Positions 39,552 through 47,110 of a stretch of DNA of 64,000 bases are shown here, piece after piece. The position numbers and the translations under genes are program-made. Origin of the DNA: Flavobacterium proteolyticum (GTDB taxonomy: Bacteria > Bacteroidota > Bacteroidia > Flavobacteriales > Flavobacteriaceae); assembly GCF_015223105.1 (NCBI RefSeq), contig NZ_JADFTZ010000004.1, forward strand, positions 62,001-126,000. The letters are read 5' to 3'. The notes under the pieces are model-generated. The model was not told where the DNA came from. It did not search any database and saw only the letters and a list, made by a program, of their open reading frames with translations. How positions within the stretch are numbered: the stretch's first letter is position 1; each line of letters begins with the position of its first letter.

Positions 39552-40202
39552 TTATCTGGATCCAAAGATACTACTTCCAATTCGAACCATTGTACTTCCG
39601 CATGAAATTGCTAGTTGATAATCGCCCGACATGCCCATGGAAAGAATTGTGAATTGTGAATTGTGAATTGTGAATTTGTCAAAAATCGTTTTTAGATGCT
39701 TGAATTCTTTTTCGATTTGGTTTTTATTTTCGGTAAATGTTGCCATTCCCATTAAACCGACGATTCTGATGTTTTTTAATTGTTTGATTTCTGTAGATGA
39801 TAAAATCTCATCTAATTCTTGTTTATCTAAACCAAATTTACTTTCTTCTTCGGCAATATACACTTGTAACAAACAATCAATTACGCGATTATTTTTAGCG
39901 GCTTGTTTGTTGATTTCTTGCAGTAATTTCAAACTATCAACTCCGTGAATCAAACTCACATAAGGCGCCATGTATTTGACTTTATTCGTTTGCACGTGAC
40001 CAATCATGTGCCATTCAATGTCTTTTGGCATGACTTCCCATTTATCGGTCATTTCTTGGATTTTGTTTTCTCCAAAAATACGTTGGCCAGCATCATACGC
40101 TTCCATTAAATCCGCCACAGGTTTGGTTTTTGAAACTGCAACCAATGTAACGTGTGCTGGAAGTTGGGATTTTATGGTATTGAGGTTTTTAGCTATATAC
40201 AT
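39552..40202 (-). CDS. YggS-family PLP-binding protein (PLP homeostasis)
   Basis: 216 residues; a fold-type III PLP protein without known enzyme activity that helps vitamin B6 and amino-acid balance. VTLVAVSKTKPVADL has the PLP Lys; FGENKIQEM, WHMIGHVQTNKVKYM, VGLMGMATFT, SMGMSGDYQLAISCGSTMVRIGSSIFG are conserved. Two oddities: the N-terminus MYIAKNLNTI appears to be a replacement start (an older MKIKENLNTI start survives at 40755), and residues about 177-187 (FTIHNSQFTI) are encoded by a heptanucleotide tandem repeat. Its ATG overlaps the end of the upstream hypothetical gene by 10 bases. Confidence 0.92.
   Translation of the reverse strand: MYIAKNLNTIKSQLPAHVTLVAVSKTKPVADLMEAYDAGQRIFGENKIQEMTDKWEVMPKDIEWHMIGHVQTNKVKYMAPYVSLIHGVDSLKLLQEINKQAAKNNRVIDCLLQVYIAEEESKFGLDKQELDEILSSTEIKQLKNIRIVGLMGMATFTENKNQIEKEFKHLKTIFDKFTIHNSQFTILSMGMSGDYQLAISCGSTMVRIGSSIFGSR
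39644..39671. repeat. Heptanucleotide tandem repeat GAATTGT x4 within yggS
   Basis: Four perfect copies of GAATTGT (plus strand) followed by a partial GAATTTG. The unit length is not a multiple of three, so a change of one copy would shift the reading frame before the conserved C-terminal motif of the YggS protein. Confidence 0.9.
40171..40189. repeat. 19-bp direct repeat, copy A (in yggS 5' end)
   Basis: TTTATGGTATTGAGGTTTT, identical to 40724-40742. On the coding strand it encodes the NLNTIK region near the yggS start. Confidence 0.9.
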
Positions 40203-40675
40203 GAATCTTGTAAATTTAATTGAATATGAATTTTTCCATTTTCTTTATTCGGAATATAAAATTCTATACTATCTCTGTCTATTTTTAATTTTGTGTCAAA
40301 ATTTGGACCTTTGTACATATCACTAAATAACACAAACATTTTTCCCATATCACTTTGGAATAAATTTCCCAAAAAGGTATCATAACAATTATTTGACGAA
40401 CAATTGTATCCAACTATATTATTTTTCTTATCGATTGATATAACTGAAAAATCATTTGAAATCAATCGATTTGTGAGAAAAAGGAGAAGTGTGTTTTCAT
40501 TTTCATACAATACATCTTCATATTCTTTTCCTTCAATTTTTACGTTATAATTTTTTACTTTCTCTAAAATGATTGCATTTCCTGATAGATATTTTATAAC
40601 TATTGGTTTATAGTAGCATAAAACTATTATAAAACCAACTATAGAAAGTACTATAAAAGCTATAATCTTTTTCAT
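40193..40675 (-). CDS. Hypothetical membrane-anchored protein, inserted at yggS start
   Basis: 160 residues with one N-terminal membrane helix (IIAFIVLSIVGFIIVLCYY) and a mature region rich in Asn, Asp and Lys without recognisable motifs, except a Cys pair in YNCSSNNCYD. Not recognised as any family. The codon use is more AT-rich than the flanking core genes. It is bracketed by a 19-bp direct repeat derived from the yggS start, so it appears to be a late arrival between the neighbouring hypothetical gene and yggS. Its final codons carry the present yggS ATG. Confidence 0.65.
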   Translation of the reverse strand: MKKIIAFIVLSIVGFIIVLCYYKPIVIKYLSGNAIILEKVKNYNVKIEGKEYEDVLYENENTLLLFLTNRLISNDFSVISIDKKNNIVGYNCSSNNCYDTFLGNLFQSDMGKMFVLFSDMYKGPNFDTKLKIDRDSIEFYIPNKENGKIHIQLNLQDSCI

Positions 40676-40689
40676 TTTTAACTTTTCAT

Positions 40690-40715
40690 GCTTCCTTCTT
40701 CGTCAAAATGACAAA
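40690..40715. repeat. Dispersed repeat TTCGTC(A/G)AAATGACAAA, copy 1
   Basis: CTTCGTCAAAATGACAAA at 40697-40714 resembles CTTCGTCGAAATGACAAA at 41281-41298 with one difference. It sits at the junction of the presumed insertion. Similar intergenic elements are widespread in Flavobacterium genomes, from general knowledge. Confidence 0.6.
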
Positions 40716-40723
40716 CTTTGAAA

Positions 40724-40742
40724 TTTATGGTATTGAGGTTTT
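40724..40742. repeat. 19-bp direct repeat, copy B (in old yggS start)
   Basis: Identical to 40171-40189. The two copies flank 534 bases holding the 160-residue hypothetical gene. Confidence 0.9.
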
Positions 40743-40744
40743 CT

Positions 40745-41236
40745 TTAATTTTCATTTGGATAATGATAATGTAAAAGTGCTTTATTTATTGTCTTAATTC
40801 TTTTTCTTAATTTTAATTTGAATTTATTTTCTATTTCTCTGTTGCTTTTTAGCTCTTCTTTATTTAGCTCAATAGTTATAGTGTCTCTTTCTGTTGAATT
40901 TGGTAGTACTTTATAAATAATCAATTTTAAATAGAAAGGTTTGTCATCATAATAGTAATATGAATATTTGTAACCAATAGTATAATCATTTGTCTGTTTC
41001 TCTTCTTCAAAGAATTCACCTTTAATAATTTTTTTTGATATTGAATCTTTAGGATTAAAATAGGTTGTTACAAAAATAAAATCAACTAATCCATTTTTCC
41101 TTTTTGCACTCCCTTCAGCTTGGATTTGAATAGAGTTCAGTTTTGATGTTATGCTATCAATCTTTGTAATTGATAATTTTTCATTTTGCGAAAAACAAAA
41201 GTTAACAAACAATAAAAAGAATATTATTTTTTTCAT
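40745..41236 (-). CDS. Small secreted hypothetical protein
   Basis: 163 residues with a cleavable signal peptide (MKKIIFFLLFVNFCFSQ). The mature protein is basic and contains FVTTYFNPKDSISKKIIKGEF and ERDTITIELNKEELKSNREIENKFKLKLRKRI. No family recognised. Its stop codon overlaps the ATG of the yggS remnant, so before the presumed insertion it would have been directly coupled to yggS. The spacer upstream (41237-41340) holds a dispersed repeat and T-rich sequence. Confidence 0.7.
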   Translation of the reverse strand: MKKIIFFLLFVNFCFSQNEKLSITKIDSITSKLNSIQIQAEGSAKRKNGLVDFIFVTTYFNPKDSISKKIIKGEFFEEEKQTNDYTIGYKYSYYYYDDKPFYLKLIIYKVLPNSTERDTITIELNKEELKSNREIENKFKLKLRKRIKTINKALLHYHYPNEN

Positions 41237-41265
41237 TTTTATGTGATTTATTTCATCTGTTCGCT

Positions 41266-41299
41266 ATCGCTCGAGTCTCCTTCGTCGAAATGACAAAGT
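41266..41299. repeat. Dispersed repeat, copy 2
   Basis: CGCTATCGCTCGAGTCTCCT then CTTCGTCGAAATGACAAA-type sequence (41281-41298); the latter part is shared with 40697-40714. The first part contains the near-palindrome GCGATCG-like CGCTATCGCTCGAG. No open reading frame. Confidence 0.55.
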
Positions 41300-41340
41300 T
41301 GTGTCTTTTTTCTTTTTTCTTGCTTCTTTTCTCTAAAAAA

Positions 41341-42561
41341 CTACAACTCATACACCACCAAACCACTTCTAAACTTAGGTTCGATATACGTTGATTTTGG
41401 AGGCATGATTAAATTGTTATCGGCTAAGGCTTTTATTTCATTGATATCGGAAGGGTAGAGCATGAAGCCTACTTCAAATTCGCCTTCGTCGATTAAATCT
41501 TTAATAACAGAAATTGATTGCTTTCCTGGAATGTAATCAATGCGTTCGTCATTTCTTAAATCTTCGATTCCTAATAAAGGGAAAAGGACTTTGTCGTATA
41601 AAATTTGAGCATCTAAATTATCCAAAATAGAAGCTTGTTGGTGATTTTCTTTTTTGTAAAACAAAGCGTAAAAACTACCGTCTAAGTACATTCCAAATTC
41701 AAACTTGTTTTGCGGTTTCCAAATTTCTTGGTCTTTTGCTTTAATGATGAAGTTTTCGGATAGTCTTTTGATGAATTCTTCTTTGTTTAAACCATTCAAA
41801 TCGTGAATTAATCGGTTGAATTCGTAAATTTTTACGTTGCTTTCGGCGATTAAGAAACTCATGAAATAATTCAGATTTTCGTTTCCTAAATGCTTGTCTT
41901 GTTCGTACAACAATTCCGCCGAAGCCGAACGATGATGTCCGTCTGCTATGTATAAATTCGGGATGTTTTCGAAATGTTCTTGCAACCAATCGACTTCACT
42001 TTGGGTATCAATTTTCCACAATGTATGCTTTTCTTTATTGGTTGTCGAATATTCGTAAACTGGTTTGCTCTTTTTTCGTAACGCAATAAAGGTGTTGATT
42101 TCCACACTATCAGGATAGGTAATCAAAACTGGTTCCGTATTAAAATTCGTTTGATGCAAATAATCTTTGAACAATTCTACTCGATATTGCAGCGTATCTT
42201 CATGTTTTTTGATTACGTTATTTTGGTAATCTTTCACCGAAGTTCCAGCAATAATTCCAGTAAAAGTTTGTCCTTTTGACTGAATTTCGTACAGATAAAA
42301 AACAGGATGTTCTTCTTCAATTAGAATTTGGTCGTGCTTGAAATCTTGATATTTATTAGCAACGGCTTTAAAACGTTTTTCCAATGACACTTTTTGCGCA
42401 TTGGCATAAGCAGGATGAATCACATGTAAAAACGAATACGGATTGAAATCCAACCAAGCAGCAAGCTCAGCCGAACTATAATCGTCATATGTTCTACAGG
42501 TTACCAAAGCCACTTTGTCTGGCGCTGGTCGTACTGCTTTGAAAGGTTTTATTTTGGCCAT
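41341..42561 (-). CDS. DUF1015 family protein
   Basis: A 406-residue cytoplasmic protein. Family marks: FKAVRPAPDKVALVTCRTYDDYS at the N-terminus, HPAYANAQKVSLEKRFKAV, YLYEIQSKGQTFTGIIAGTSV, and the highly conserved LYIADGHHRSASAELLYE, followed by DERIDYIPGKQS and GFMLYPSDINEIKALADNN, GLIMPPKST-like LIMPPKSTYIEPKFRSGLVVYEL. The IADGHHR motif suggests an active site with His residues, but no reaction is established for the family. In some bacteria it neighbours amino-acid metabolic genes. It is separated from the next gene by a perfect palindromic repeat. Confidence 0.88.
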   Translation of the reverse strand: MAKIKPFKAVRPAPDKVALVTCRTYDDYSSAELAAWLDFNPYSFLHVIHPAYANAQKVSLEKRFKAVANKYQDFKHDQILIEEEHPVFYLYEIQSKGQTFTGIIAGTSVKDYQNNVIKKHEDTLQYRVELFKDYLHQTNFNTEPVLITYPDSVEINTFIALRKKSKPVYEYSTTNKEKHTLWKIDTQSEVDWLQEHFENIPNLYIADGHHRSASAELLYEQDKHLGNENLNYFMSFLIAESNVKIYEFNRLIHDLNGLNKEEFIKRLSENFIIKAKDQEIWKPQNKFEFGMYLDGSFYALFYKKENHQQASILDNLDAQILYDKVLFPLLGIEDLRNDERIDYIPGKQSISVIKDLIDEGEFEVGFMLYPSDINEIKALADNNLIMPPKSTYIEPKFRSGLVVYEL

Positions 42562-42567
42562 TTTTGA

Positions 42568-42618
42568 GTGATTAGTAATTAGTGATTAGTAACTAGCTAT
42601 TCACTAATTACTAATCAC
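42568..42618. repeat. Palindromic spacer element with 18-bp arms
   Basis: GTGATTAGTAATTAGTGA (42568-42585) and its exact reverse complement (42601-42618) with a 15-base spacer. The same 18-mer occurs at 39502-39519. It could fold into a stable hairpin between the DUF1015 and hbd genes; no T-run of terminator type on the minus strand, so it is classed as a repeat. Confidence 0.85.
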
Positions 42619-42626
42619 TTTTCACT

Positions 42627-43517
42627 TTATTTAGAAAATTGTTTCGAAACTTTCTCTGCTTTTTTGCTTTCAGAGTAATCGTAGAATCCTTCTCCTGATT
42701 TAACTCCTAATTTTCCAGCCATTACCATGTTTACTAATAACGGACATGGAGCGTATTTTGGATTTTTGAATCCGTCGTACATTACGTTTAGGATAGACAA
42801 ACAAACGTCTAATCCGATGAAGTCTGCTAATTGTAATGGTCCCATTGGGTGTGCCATTCCTAATTTCATAACCGTATCAATTTCGTAAACACCACCAACA
42901 CCGTTGTATAACGTTTCGATGGCTTCGTTAATCATTGGCATTAAAATTCTGTTGGCTACGAAACCTGGATAATCGTTAACTTCTGTTGGTGTTTTTCCTA
43001 ATTTCACCGATAAATCCATGATGATTTTCGTAACTTCATCTGAAGTGTTGTAACCACGAATGATTTCCACCAATTTCATAATTGGCACCGGATTCATAAA
43101 GTGCATTCCAATTACTCTTTCTGGATGTACAACATTAGCTGCAATTTGAGTGATAGAAATTGAAGAAGTGTTGGTTGCTAAAATTACGTTATGATCGCAA
43201 ACTTCGCTTAATTGTTTGAAGATGTTGAATTTCAATTGTACGTTTTCTGTCGCCGCTTCCACTACTAAATCACAACCTACAACGCCATCTTTAACGTCAG
43301 TATACGTGATGATATTTCCGATAGTTTTGTGTTTGTCTTCTTCGGTGATACTTCCTTTTGCTACCATTCTGTCAAGGTTAGCTGCTATAGTTGCCATTCC
43401 TTTTTCTAATGATTTTTCTGAAATATCGATTAATTTTACGGTAAATCCGCTTTGCGCGAAAGTATGAGCAATTCCGTTACCCATTGTTCCTGCTCCGATT
43501 ACTGCGATTGTGTTCAT
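42627..43517 (-). CDS. 3-hydroxybutyryl-CoA dehydrogenase
   Basis: 296 residues. The Rossmann motif IGAGTMGNGIAHTFAQSG binds NAD(P); the catalytic His is in GMHFMNPVPIMKLVEIIRG with the Glu in the same segment; NDYPGFVANRILMPMINEA and MGPLQLADFIGLDVCLSI belong to the C-terminal dimer domain. Length fits the single-function enzyme (Hbd/PaaH) rather than the large FadB. It interconverts 3-hydroxyacyl-CoA and 3-oxoacyl-CoA. 24 bases separate it from the oxidoreductase upstream. Confidence 0.94.
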   Translation of the reverse strand: MNTIAVIGAGTMGNGIAHTFAQSGFTVKLIDISEKSLEKGMATIAANLDRMVAKGSITEEDKHKTIGNIITYTDVKDGVVGCDLVVEAATENVQLKFNIFKQLSEVCDHNVILATNTSSISITQIAANVVHPERVIGMHFMNPVPIMKLVEIIRGYNTSDEVTKIIMDLSVKLGKTPTEVNDYPGFVANRILMPMINEAIETLYNGVGGVYEIDTVMKLGMAHPMGPLQLADFIGLDVCLSILNVMYDGFKNPKYAPCPLLVNMVMAGKLGVKSGEGFYDYSESKKAEKVSKQFSK

Positions 43518-43541
43518 TTTTATTTTAGGTTTGTTTGGTTT

Positions 43542-44513
43542 TTATTTTCTTGCATTCATACACTCAATAATCTGATACGCCACACGAAGTGCTTCTGTAC
43601 CATCTTCTAAAGTTACGATTGGAGTGGTGTTGTTATTGATAGCATCCGCGAAAGTTTCTAATTCGTCCAAAATGGCGTTGTTGGCATCCACTTGTGGATT
43701 ATCAAAATAGATTTGTTTTTTAATGCCTTCAGCATTTTGTAAAATCATGTCGAAATCGCCTGGAACTTCGGGTGCGTCTTTCATACGAACTACTTCGCAC
43801 ACTTTATCTAAATAATCTACTGAAATGTAAGCGTCTTTTTGGAAGAAACGCGATTTTCTCATGTTTTTCATCGAGATTCGGCTCGAAGTAATGTTGGCTA
43901 CACAACCGTTTTCGAATTCGATACGGGCATTTGAAATGTCGGGTGAATCTGAAATTACAGCAACACCACTAGCATTTACTGATTTTACTTTCGATTTTAC
44001 TACGCTCAAAATCGCATCAATATCGTGAATCATTAAATCTAAAACCACAGGAACATCCGTACCACGAGGATTGAATTCCGCCAAACGATGCGTTTCAATA
44101 AACATCGGATTGTTGATTTTATCTTTCACAGCAGTAAACGCAGGATTGAAACGCTCTACATGCCCAACTTGACCTTTTACGTTGTGTTTTTTTGCTAAAG
44201 TGATGATTTCTTCGGCTTCGGCAACAGTATTTGAAATTGGTTTCTCGATGAAAATGTGCTTTCCAGCTTCGATAACTTGTTTGGCACATTCAAAATGTTG
44301 CATCGTTGGTGTTACAATATCTACTACATCAACTGCAGCGATTAATTCGGCAATAGAATCGAATTTTTTATAACCAAATTCGGCTGCAACTTTGTTGGCG
44401 TTTTCTTCAAAAGCATCGTAAAAGCCAACTAATTCATATTTTTCAGATTGATTTAATAATCGCAAATGTATTTTTCCAAGGTGACCTGCACCTAAAACTC
44501 CCACTTTTAGCAT
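43542..44513 (-). CDS. Gfo/Idh/MocA family oxidoreductase
   Basis: 323 residues. N-terminal Rossmann domain with GVLGAGHLGKIHLRLL; the family's EKPISNTVAEAEEII segment with catalytic Lys; PRGTDVPVVLDLMIHDIDAIL in the C-terminal beta-sheet domain. It reduces or oxidises a sugar or related substrate with NAD(P)H; the exact substrate cannot be read. Similar proteins in Flavobacteria lie beside hbd as here, so a role in acyl-CoA-linked metabolism is possible but unproven. It has its own promoter. Confidence 0.9.
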   Translation of the reverse strand: MLKVGVLGAGHLGKIHLRLLNQSEKYELVGFYDAFEENANKVAAEFGYKKFDSIAELIAAVDVVDIVTPTMQHFECAKQVIEAGKHIFIEKPISNTVAEAEEIITLAKKHNVKGQVGHVERFNPAFTAVKDKINNPMFIETHRLAEFNPRGTDVPVVLDLMIHDIDAILSVVKSKVKSVNASGVAVISDSPDISNARIEFENGCVANITSSRISMKNMRKSRFFQKDAYISVDYLDKVCEVVRMKDAPEVPGDFDMILQNAEGIKKQIYFDNPQVDANNAILDELETFADAINNNTTPIVTLEDGTEALRVAYQIIECMNARK

Positions 44514-44529
44514 AAAAAATTAATTTTAT

Positions 44530-44558
44530 CAAAAGTACGATTTTAGTTGAAAGTGCAA
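44530..44558 (-). promoter_or_regulatory. Promoter of the Gfo/Idh gene
   Basis: Minus strand TTG (44558-44556), 18 bases, TACTTTTG (44537-44530), 16 bases before the ATG. Confidence 0.65.
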
Positions 44559-44605
44559 AAGATTAAATTCCGAAACTTCTTAAAAAAGTTAGTTTATTTT
44601 CTGAT

Positions 44606-44635
44606 TTGTTTTTTGAGATTTTAAAGCTATTTTTA
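44606..44635 (+). promoter_or_regulatory. Promoter of pcm
   Basis: TTG (44606-44608), 19 bases, TATTTTTA (44628-44635). It sets the pcm start downstream of 44640 and shows that the TTG at 44606 is a promoter element, not an initiator. Confidence 0.55.
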
Positions 44636-44656
44636 CCCAATCAAAATCATCCCAAA

Positions 44657-45298
44657 TTGAAAGATACTAATAAACATCAAGGACTTAGAAATCAGTTGGT
44701 AAAGCAATTGGAAGAAAAAGGAATTACCGATAAAAACGTGTTAGCGGCTATTGGAAAAATTCCGCGTCATTTGTTTTTAGATTCTAGTTTTGAAAATTTT
44801 GCTTATCAAGATAAAGCGTTTCCAATTGAAGCGGGTCAAACTATTTCTCAACCTTATACTGTGGCATTTCAATCTCAGTTATTAGAAGTAGAAAAAGACC
44901 ATAAAATTTTAGAAATTGGTACCGGAAGTGGTTACCAAACCGCAGTTTTGTGTATGATGGGAGCCAAAGTATATTCGGTAGAAAGACAAAATAAATTGTT
45001 TAAAATCACTTCGAATTTATTACCTAAATTAAATATTCGCCCAAAATATTTATCGTTTGGAGATGGTTACAAAGGTTTACCCGATTATGCACCTTTTGAC
45101 GGAATTATTGTAACTGCTGGAGCACCATTTATTCCACAACCTTTAATGGCGCAATTAAAAATAGGAGGAAGGTTAGTGATTCCAGTAGGCGAAAAAGAAC
45201 AAATCATGACGTTATTGATTCGTAAAAACGAAACCCAATTTGAAAAACACGAATTTGGTGATTTTAGATTTGTGCCTCTTTTGGAAAACAAAAACTAA
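44657..45298 (+). CDS. pcm: Protein-L-isoaspartate O-methyltransferase
   Basis: 213 residues, starting with TTG at 44657 (KDTNKHQGLRNQLVKQLEEK), which matches the family N-terminus; no in-frame ATG is available in this region and the promoter lies just upstream. It methylates isoaspartyl residues in damaged proteins using S-adenosylmethionine. Motifs: IPRHLF, AFPIEAGQTISQPYTVA (the substrate loop), LEIGTGSGYQTAVL (SAM site), VYSVERQ, DGIIVTAGAPFIP. Converges with the HTH regulator gene, one base apart. Confidence 0.93.
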   Translation: MKDTNKHQGLRNQLVKQLEEKGITDKNVLAAIGKIPRHLFLDSSFENFAYQDKAFPIEAGQTISQPYTVAFQSQLLEVEKDHKILEIGTGSGYQTAVLCMMGAKVYSVERQNKLFKITSNLLPKLNIRPKYLSFGDGYKGLPDYAPFDGIIVTAGAPFIPQPLMAQLKIGGRLVIPVGEKEQIMTLLIRKNETQFEKHEFGDFRFVPLLENKN

Positions 45299-45661
45299 TT
45301 AGCGAAGATTCGTTAATTTTTGTTTCAAAACTTCCAATTCGTCTAATATGGAAGTGATTTCTTTTTCTTTTGAAGAATTTCCAACTTCGATTCCTTTTTC
45401 TTGAAGAATTTCCGTAATAGCTTGAATCGCAAATGGATTTAAATCGAAATTATGGTCGAGTTTTACTTTATACCAAGCAACTAACAATGGTTTTAAATCA
45501 ATTTCTAGAATTTGAGCAAGCGTTTGAATTTGTTTCTTTGTTGGAATACGAAATCCGTTTTCAAACTTACTGATTAAAGCTTGGTCGATTTTCGCAATTT
45601 CGGCTAACTTTCGGGTTGAAAGTTCTTTATCTATTCGGCCTTGTTTTAAAATTTCTTTCAT
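45299..45661 (-). CDS. XRE-family helix-turn-helix regulator
   Basis: 120 residues. Residues 5-60 form a Cro/CI-type HTH: GRIDKELSTRKLAEIAKIDQ, ALISKFENGFRIPTKKQIQT, LAQILEIDLKPLL. The C-terminal half is charged and probably helical (ITSILDELEVLKQKL), perhaps for dimerisation. Lies 9 bases downstream of smpB on the same strand, so probably co-transcribed with it. Target genes unknown; it is too generic to call a restriction-modification controller, and no such genes are near. Confidence 0.85.
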   Translation of the reverse strand: MKEILKQGRIDKELSTRKLAEIAKIDQALISKFENGFRIPTKKQIQTLAQILEIDLKPLLVAWYKVKLDHNFDLNPFAIQAITEILQEKGIEVGNSSKEKEITSILDELEVLKQKLTNLR

Positions 45662-45670
45662 AAAAAATGA

Positions 45671-46123
45671 TTAGAAACTTTTCTTAATTCGGTCGATATC
45701 GCGTTTGGTATCTTGTTCTTTTAACGATTCACGTTTGTCGTAATTCTTTTTACCACGACATAGCGCAATATCTAGCTTTGCTAATCCTTTTTCATTGGTA
45801 AACAAACGAAGCGGAACAATGGTTAGTCCTTTATTATCAGAATCTTTATCGAGTTTTTTTAGTTCGCGTTTATTCAATAATAATTTACGCTCACTTTTTG
45901 CTTTGTGATTGTAATGCGTACCATATAAATATTCCTCAATGTGTGAATTAATTACGAATAATTCGCCATCATGAAATTCGCAAAAACTTTCAGCAATAGA
46001 AGCTTTTCCGAGACGAATTGATTTGATTTCGGTTCCAGTTAAAACGATTCCAGCGGTGTATTTGTCTAAAATTTCGTAATCGAATTTAGCTCTTTTATTA
46101 AGTATGTTAACGGTCTTTTGCAT
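45671..46123 (-). CDS. smpB: SsrA-binding protein SmpB
   Basis: 150 residues. It binds tmRNA and takes it to stalled ribosomes. [56 protein letters not shown] and the C-terminal tail [20 protein letters not shown] with basic residues are all typical. Normal length. No tmRNA gene was recognised within the window. Confidence 0.96.
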   Translation of the reverse strand: MQKTVNILNKRAKFDYEILDKYTAGIVLTGTEIKSIRLGKASIAESFCEFHDGELFVINSHIEEYLYGTHYNHKAKSERKLLLNKRELKKLDKDSDNKGLTIVPLRLFTNEKGLAKLDIALCRGKKNYDKRESLKEQDTKRDIDRIKKSF

Positions 46124-46131
46124 AAGGACTA

Positions 46132-46139
46132 CAAATGTA
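46132..46139 (-). promoter_or_regulatory. Promoter -7 box of smpB
   Basis: Minus strand TACATTTG, matching TAnnTTTG, 8 bases upstream of the smpB ATG. Confidence 0.5.
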
Positions 46140-46229
46140 AATTAAAATTGTAGCATTTTAAAATGATAATTACAGATAAATAATTTTTAATCTATGATTT
46201 ATATCAGTTTTTAGGGTTTTACATCTGAA

Positions 46230-46237
46230 TATCTTTG
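46230..46237 (+). promoter_or_regulatory. Promoter -7 box of the OmpW-like gene
   Basis: TATCTTTG matches TAnnTTTG, 25 bases before the ATG at 46263, in the divergent spacer with smpB. Confidence 0.5.
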
Positions 46238-46262
46238 ACTCATAATTTTAAACTAATTAAAA

Positions 46263-46937
46263 ATGAGAAAAATAGTTTTTGCTTTAATGGCAATGTCTTT
46301 AATGACAGTAAATTTTGTTAATGCACAAGATAGTGAAACAAAAAATGAATCAAAATCAAATGAATTTAAAAGATGGCAAGTTCGATTAAGAGCAGTTGGA
46401 GTTGCTCCAGATGAAAGTGCTAAAATTGGTATTATTGGGGGTGATGTTGCAATCTCGAATGCTTTAATTCCTGAATTAGACTTCACTTATTTCTTTACAG
46501 AACATTTTGCGACGGAATTAATTTTAGGAACTGCAAAACATGATGTAAAAGCTGTTAATACTGCTGCTGGTGATGTAGATTTAGGAAGTGTTTGGTTATT
46601 GCCTCCAACATTAACGGCTCAATATCATTTTTATACATCAGATCAAAAAGTTTTCAAACCTTATATTGGAGCTGGTGTAAATTATACTTTGTTTTACAAT
46701 GTTAAGTCAGGAGATGTTGCTGATGTAAAATATGATAATGCATTAGGATATGCAGCTCAAGTAGGTTTTGACTTAATGTTAGATGATACATTTTTCATAA
46801 ACGTAGACGCTAAACGTTTATTTTTAAGCACTGACGTAACGGTTGACGCTTCAAATTTAGCTCCTGGATTGAGTATTCCTGCTACTGTTGACATTGATCC
46901 TTGGTTGTTTGGTGTTGGTGTTGGAATGAAGTTCTAA
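46263..46937 (+). CDS. OmpW-family outer-membrane beta-barrel protein
   Basis: 224 residues with signal peptide MRKIVFALMAMSLMTVNFVNAQ. The mature protein is a small barrel: WQVRLRAVGVAPDESA, NALIPELDFTYFFTEHFATELILGTAKHDV, WLLPPTLTAQYHFY, FKPYIGAGVNYTLFYNV, GYAAQVGFDLMLDDTFFINVDAKRLFLSTDVTV, and the terminal WLFGVGVGMKF ending in Phe, the usual signal for barrel assembly. These are OmpW signatures. OmpW forms a narrow channel for hydrophobic molecules; the substrate here is unknown. It is monocistronic, with a promoter and terminator of its own. Confidence 0.92.
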   Translation: MRKIVFALMAMSLMTVNFVNAQDSETKNESKSNEFKRWQVRLRAVGVAPDESAKIGIIGGDVAISNALIPELDFTYFFTEHFATELILGTAKHDVKAVNTAAGDVDLGSVWLLPPTLTAQYHFYTSDQKVFKPYIGAGVNYTLFYNVKSGDVADVKYDNALGYAAQVGFDLMLDDTFFINVDAKRLFLSTDVTVDASNLAPGLSIPATVDIDPWLFGVGVGMKF

Positions 46938-46962
46938 TAGCTTATCGGTTAGTTTTAATCTT

Positions 46963-46994
46963 AAAGAGATTACTCTAGGGTAGTCTCTTTTTTT
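46963..46994 (+). terminator. Terminator after the OmpW-like gene
   Basis: AAGAGATTAC and GTAGTCTCTT form a stem with TCTAGG loop region, followed by a run of Ts. Confidence 0.85.
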
Positions 46995-47110
46995 TACATG
47001 TATTTTAAAGTTAGCTTAAATAATGCTTAAGCCTTGAAATAAAAGAGAAAAAAAGTAATTTTATTTAGTTTTTTTTTATAATTTTATTTAACTAACCTAA
47101 TTAATAAACT

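Larger units (their letters stand above)
40678..40755 (-). pseudogene. Remnant of the original yggS start
   Basis: On the minus strand an ATG at 40755 opens MKIKENLNTI, which matches the beginning of YggS (present copy MYIAKNLNTI), then diverges and stops after 25 codons. The 19 bases coding NLNTI and flanks are identical in both places. It is best read as the old 5' end of yggS, cut off by insertion of the 160-residue gene. Confidence 0.6.

Noticed and set aside
39502..42618. CRISPR-like array from the ATTAGTGA repeats
   Set aside because: The repeats are short, AT-only, not evenly spaced, with no unique spacers and no cas genes.
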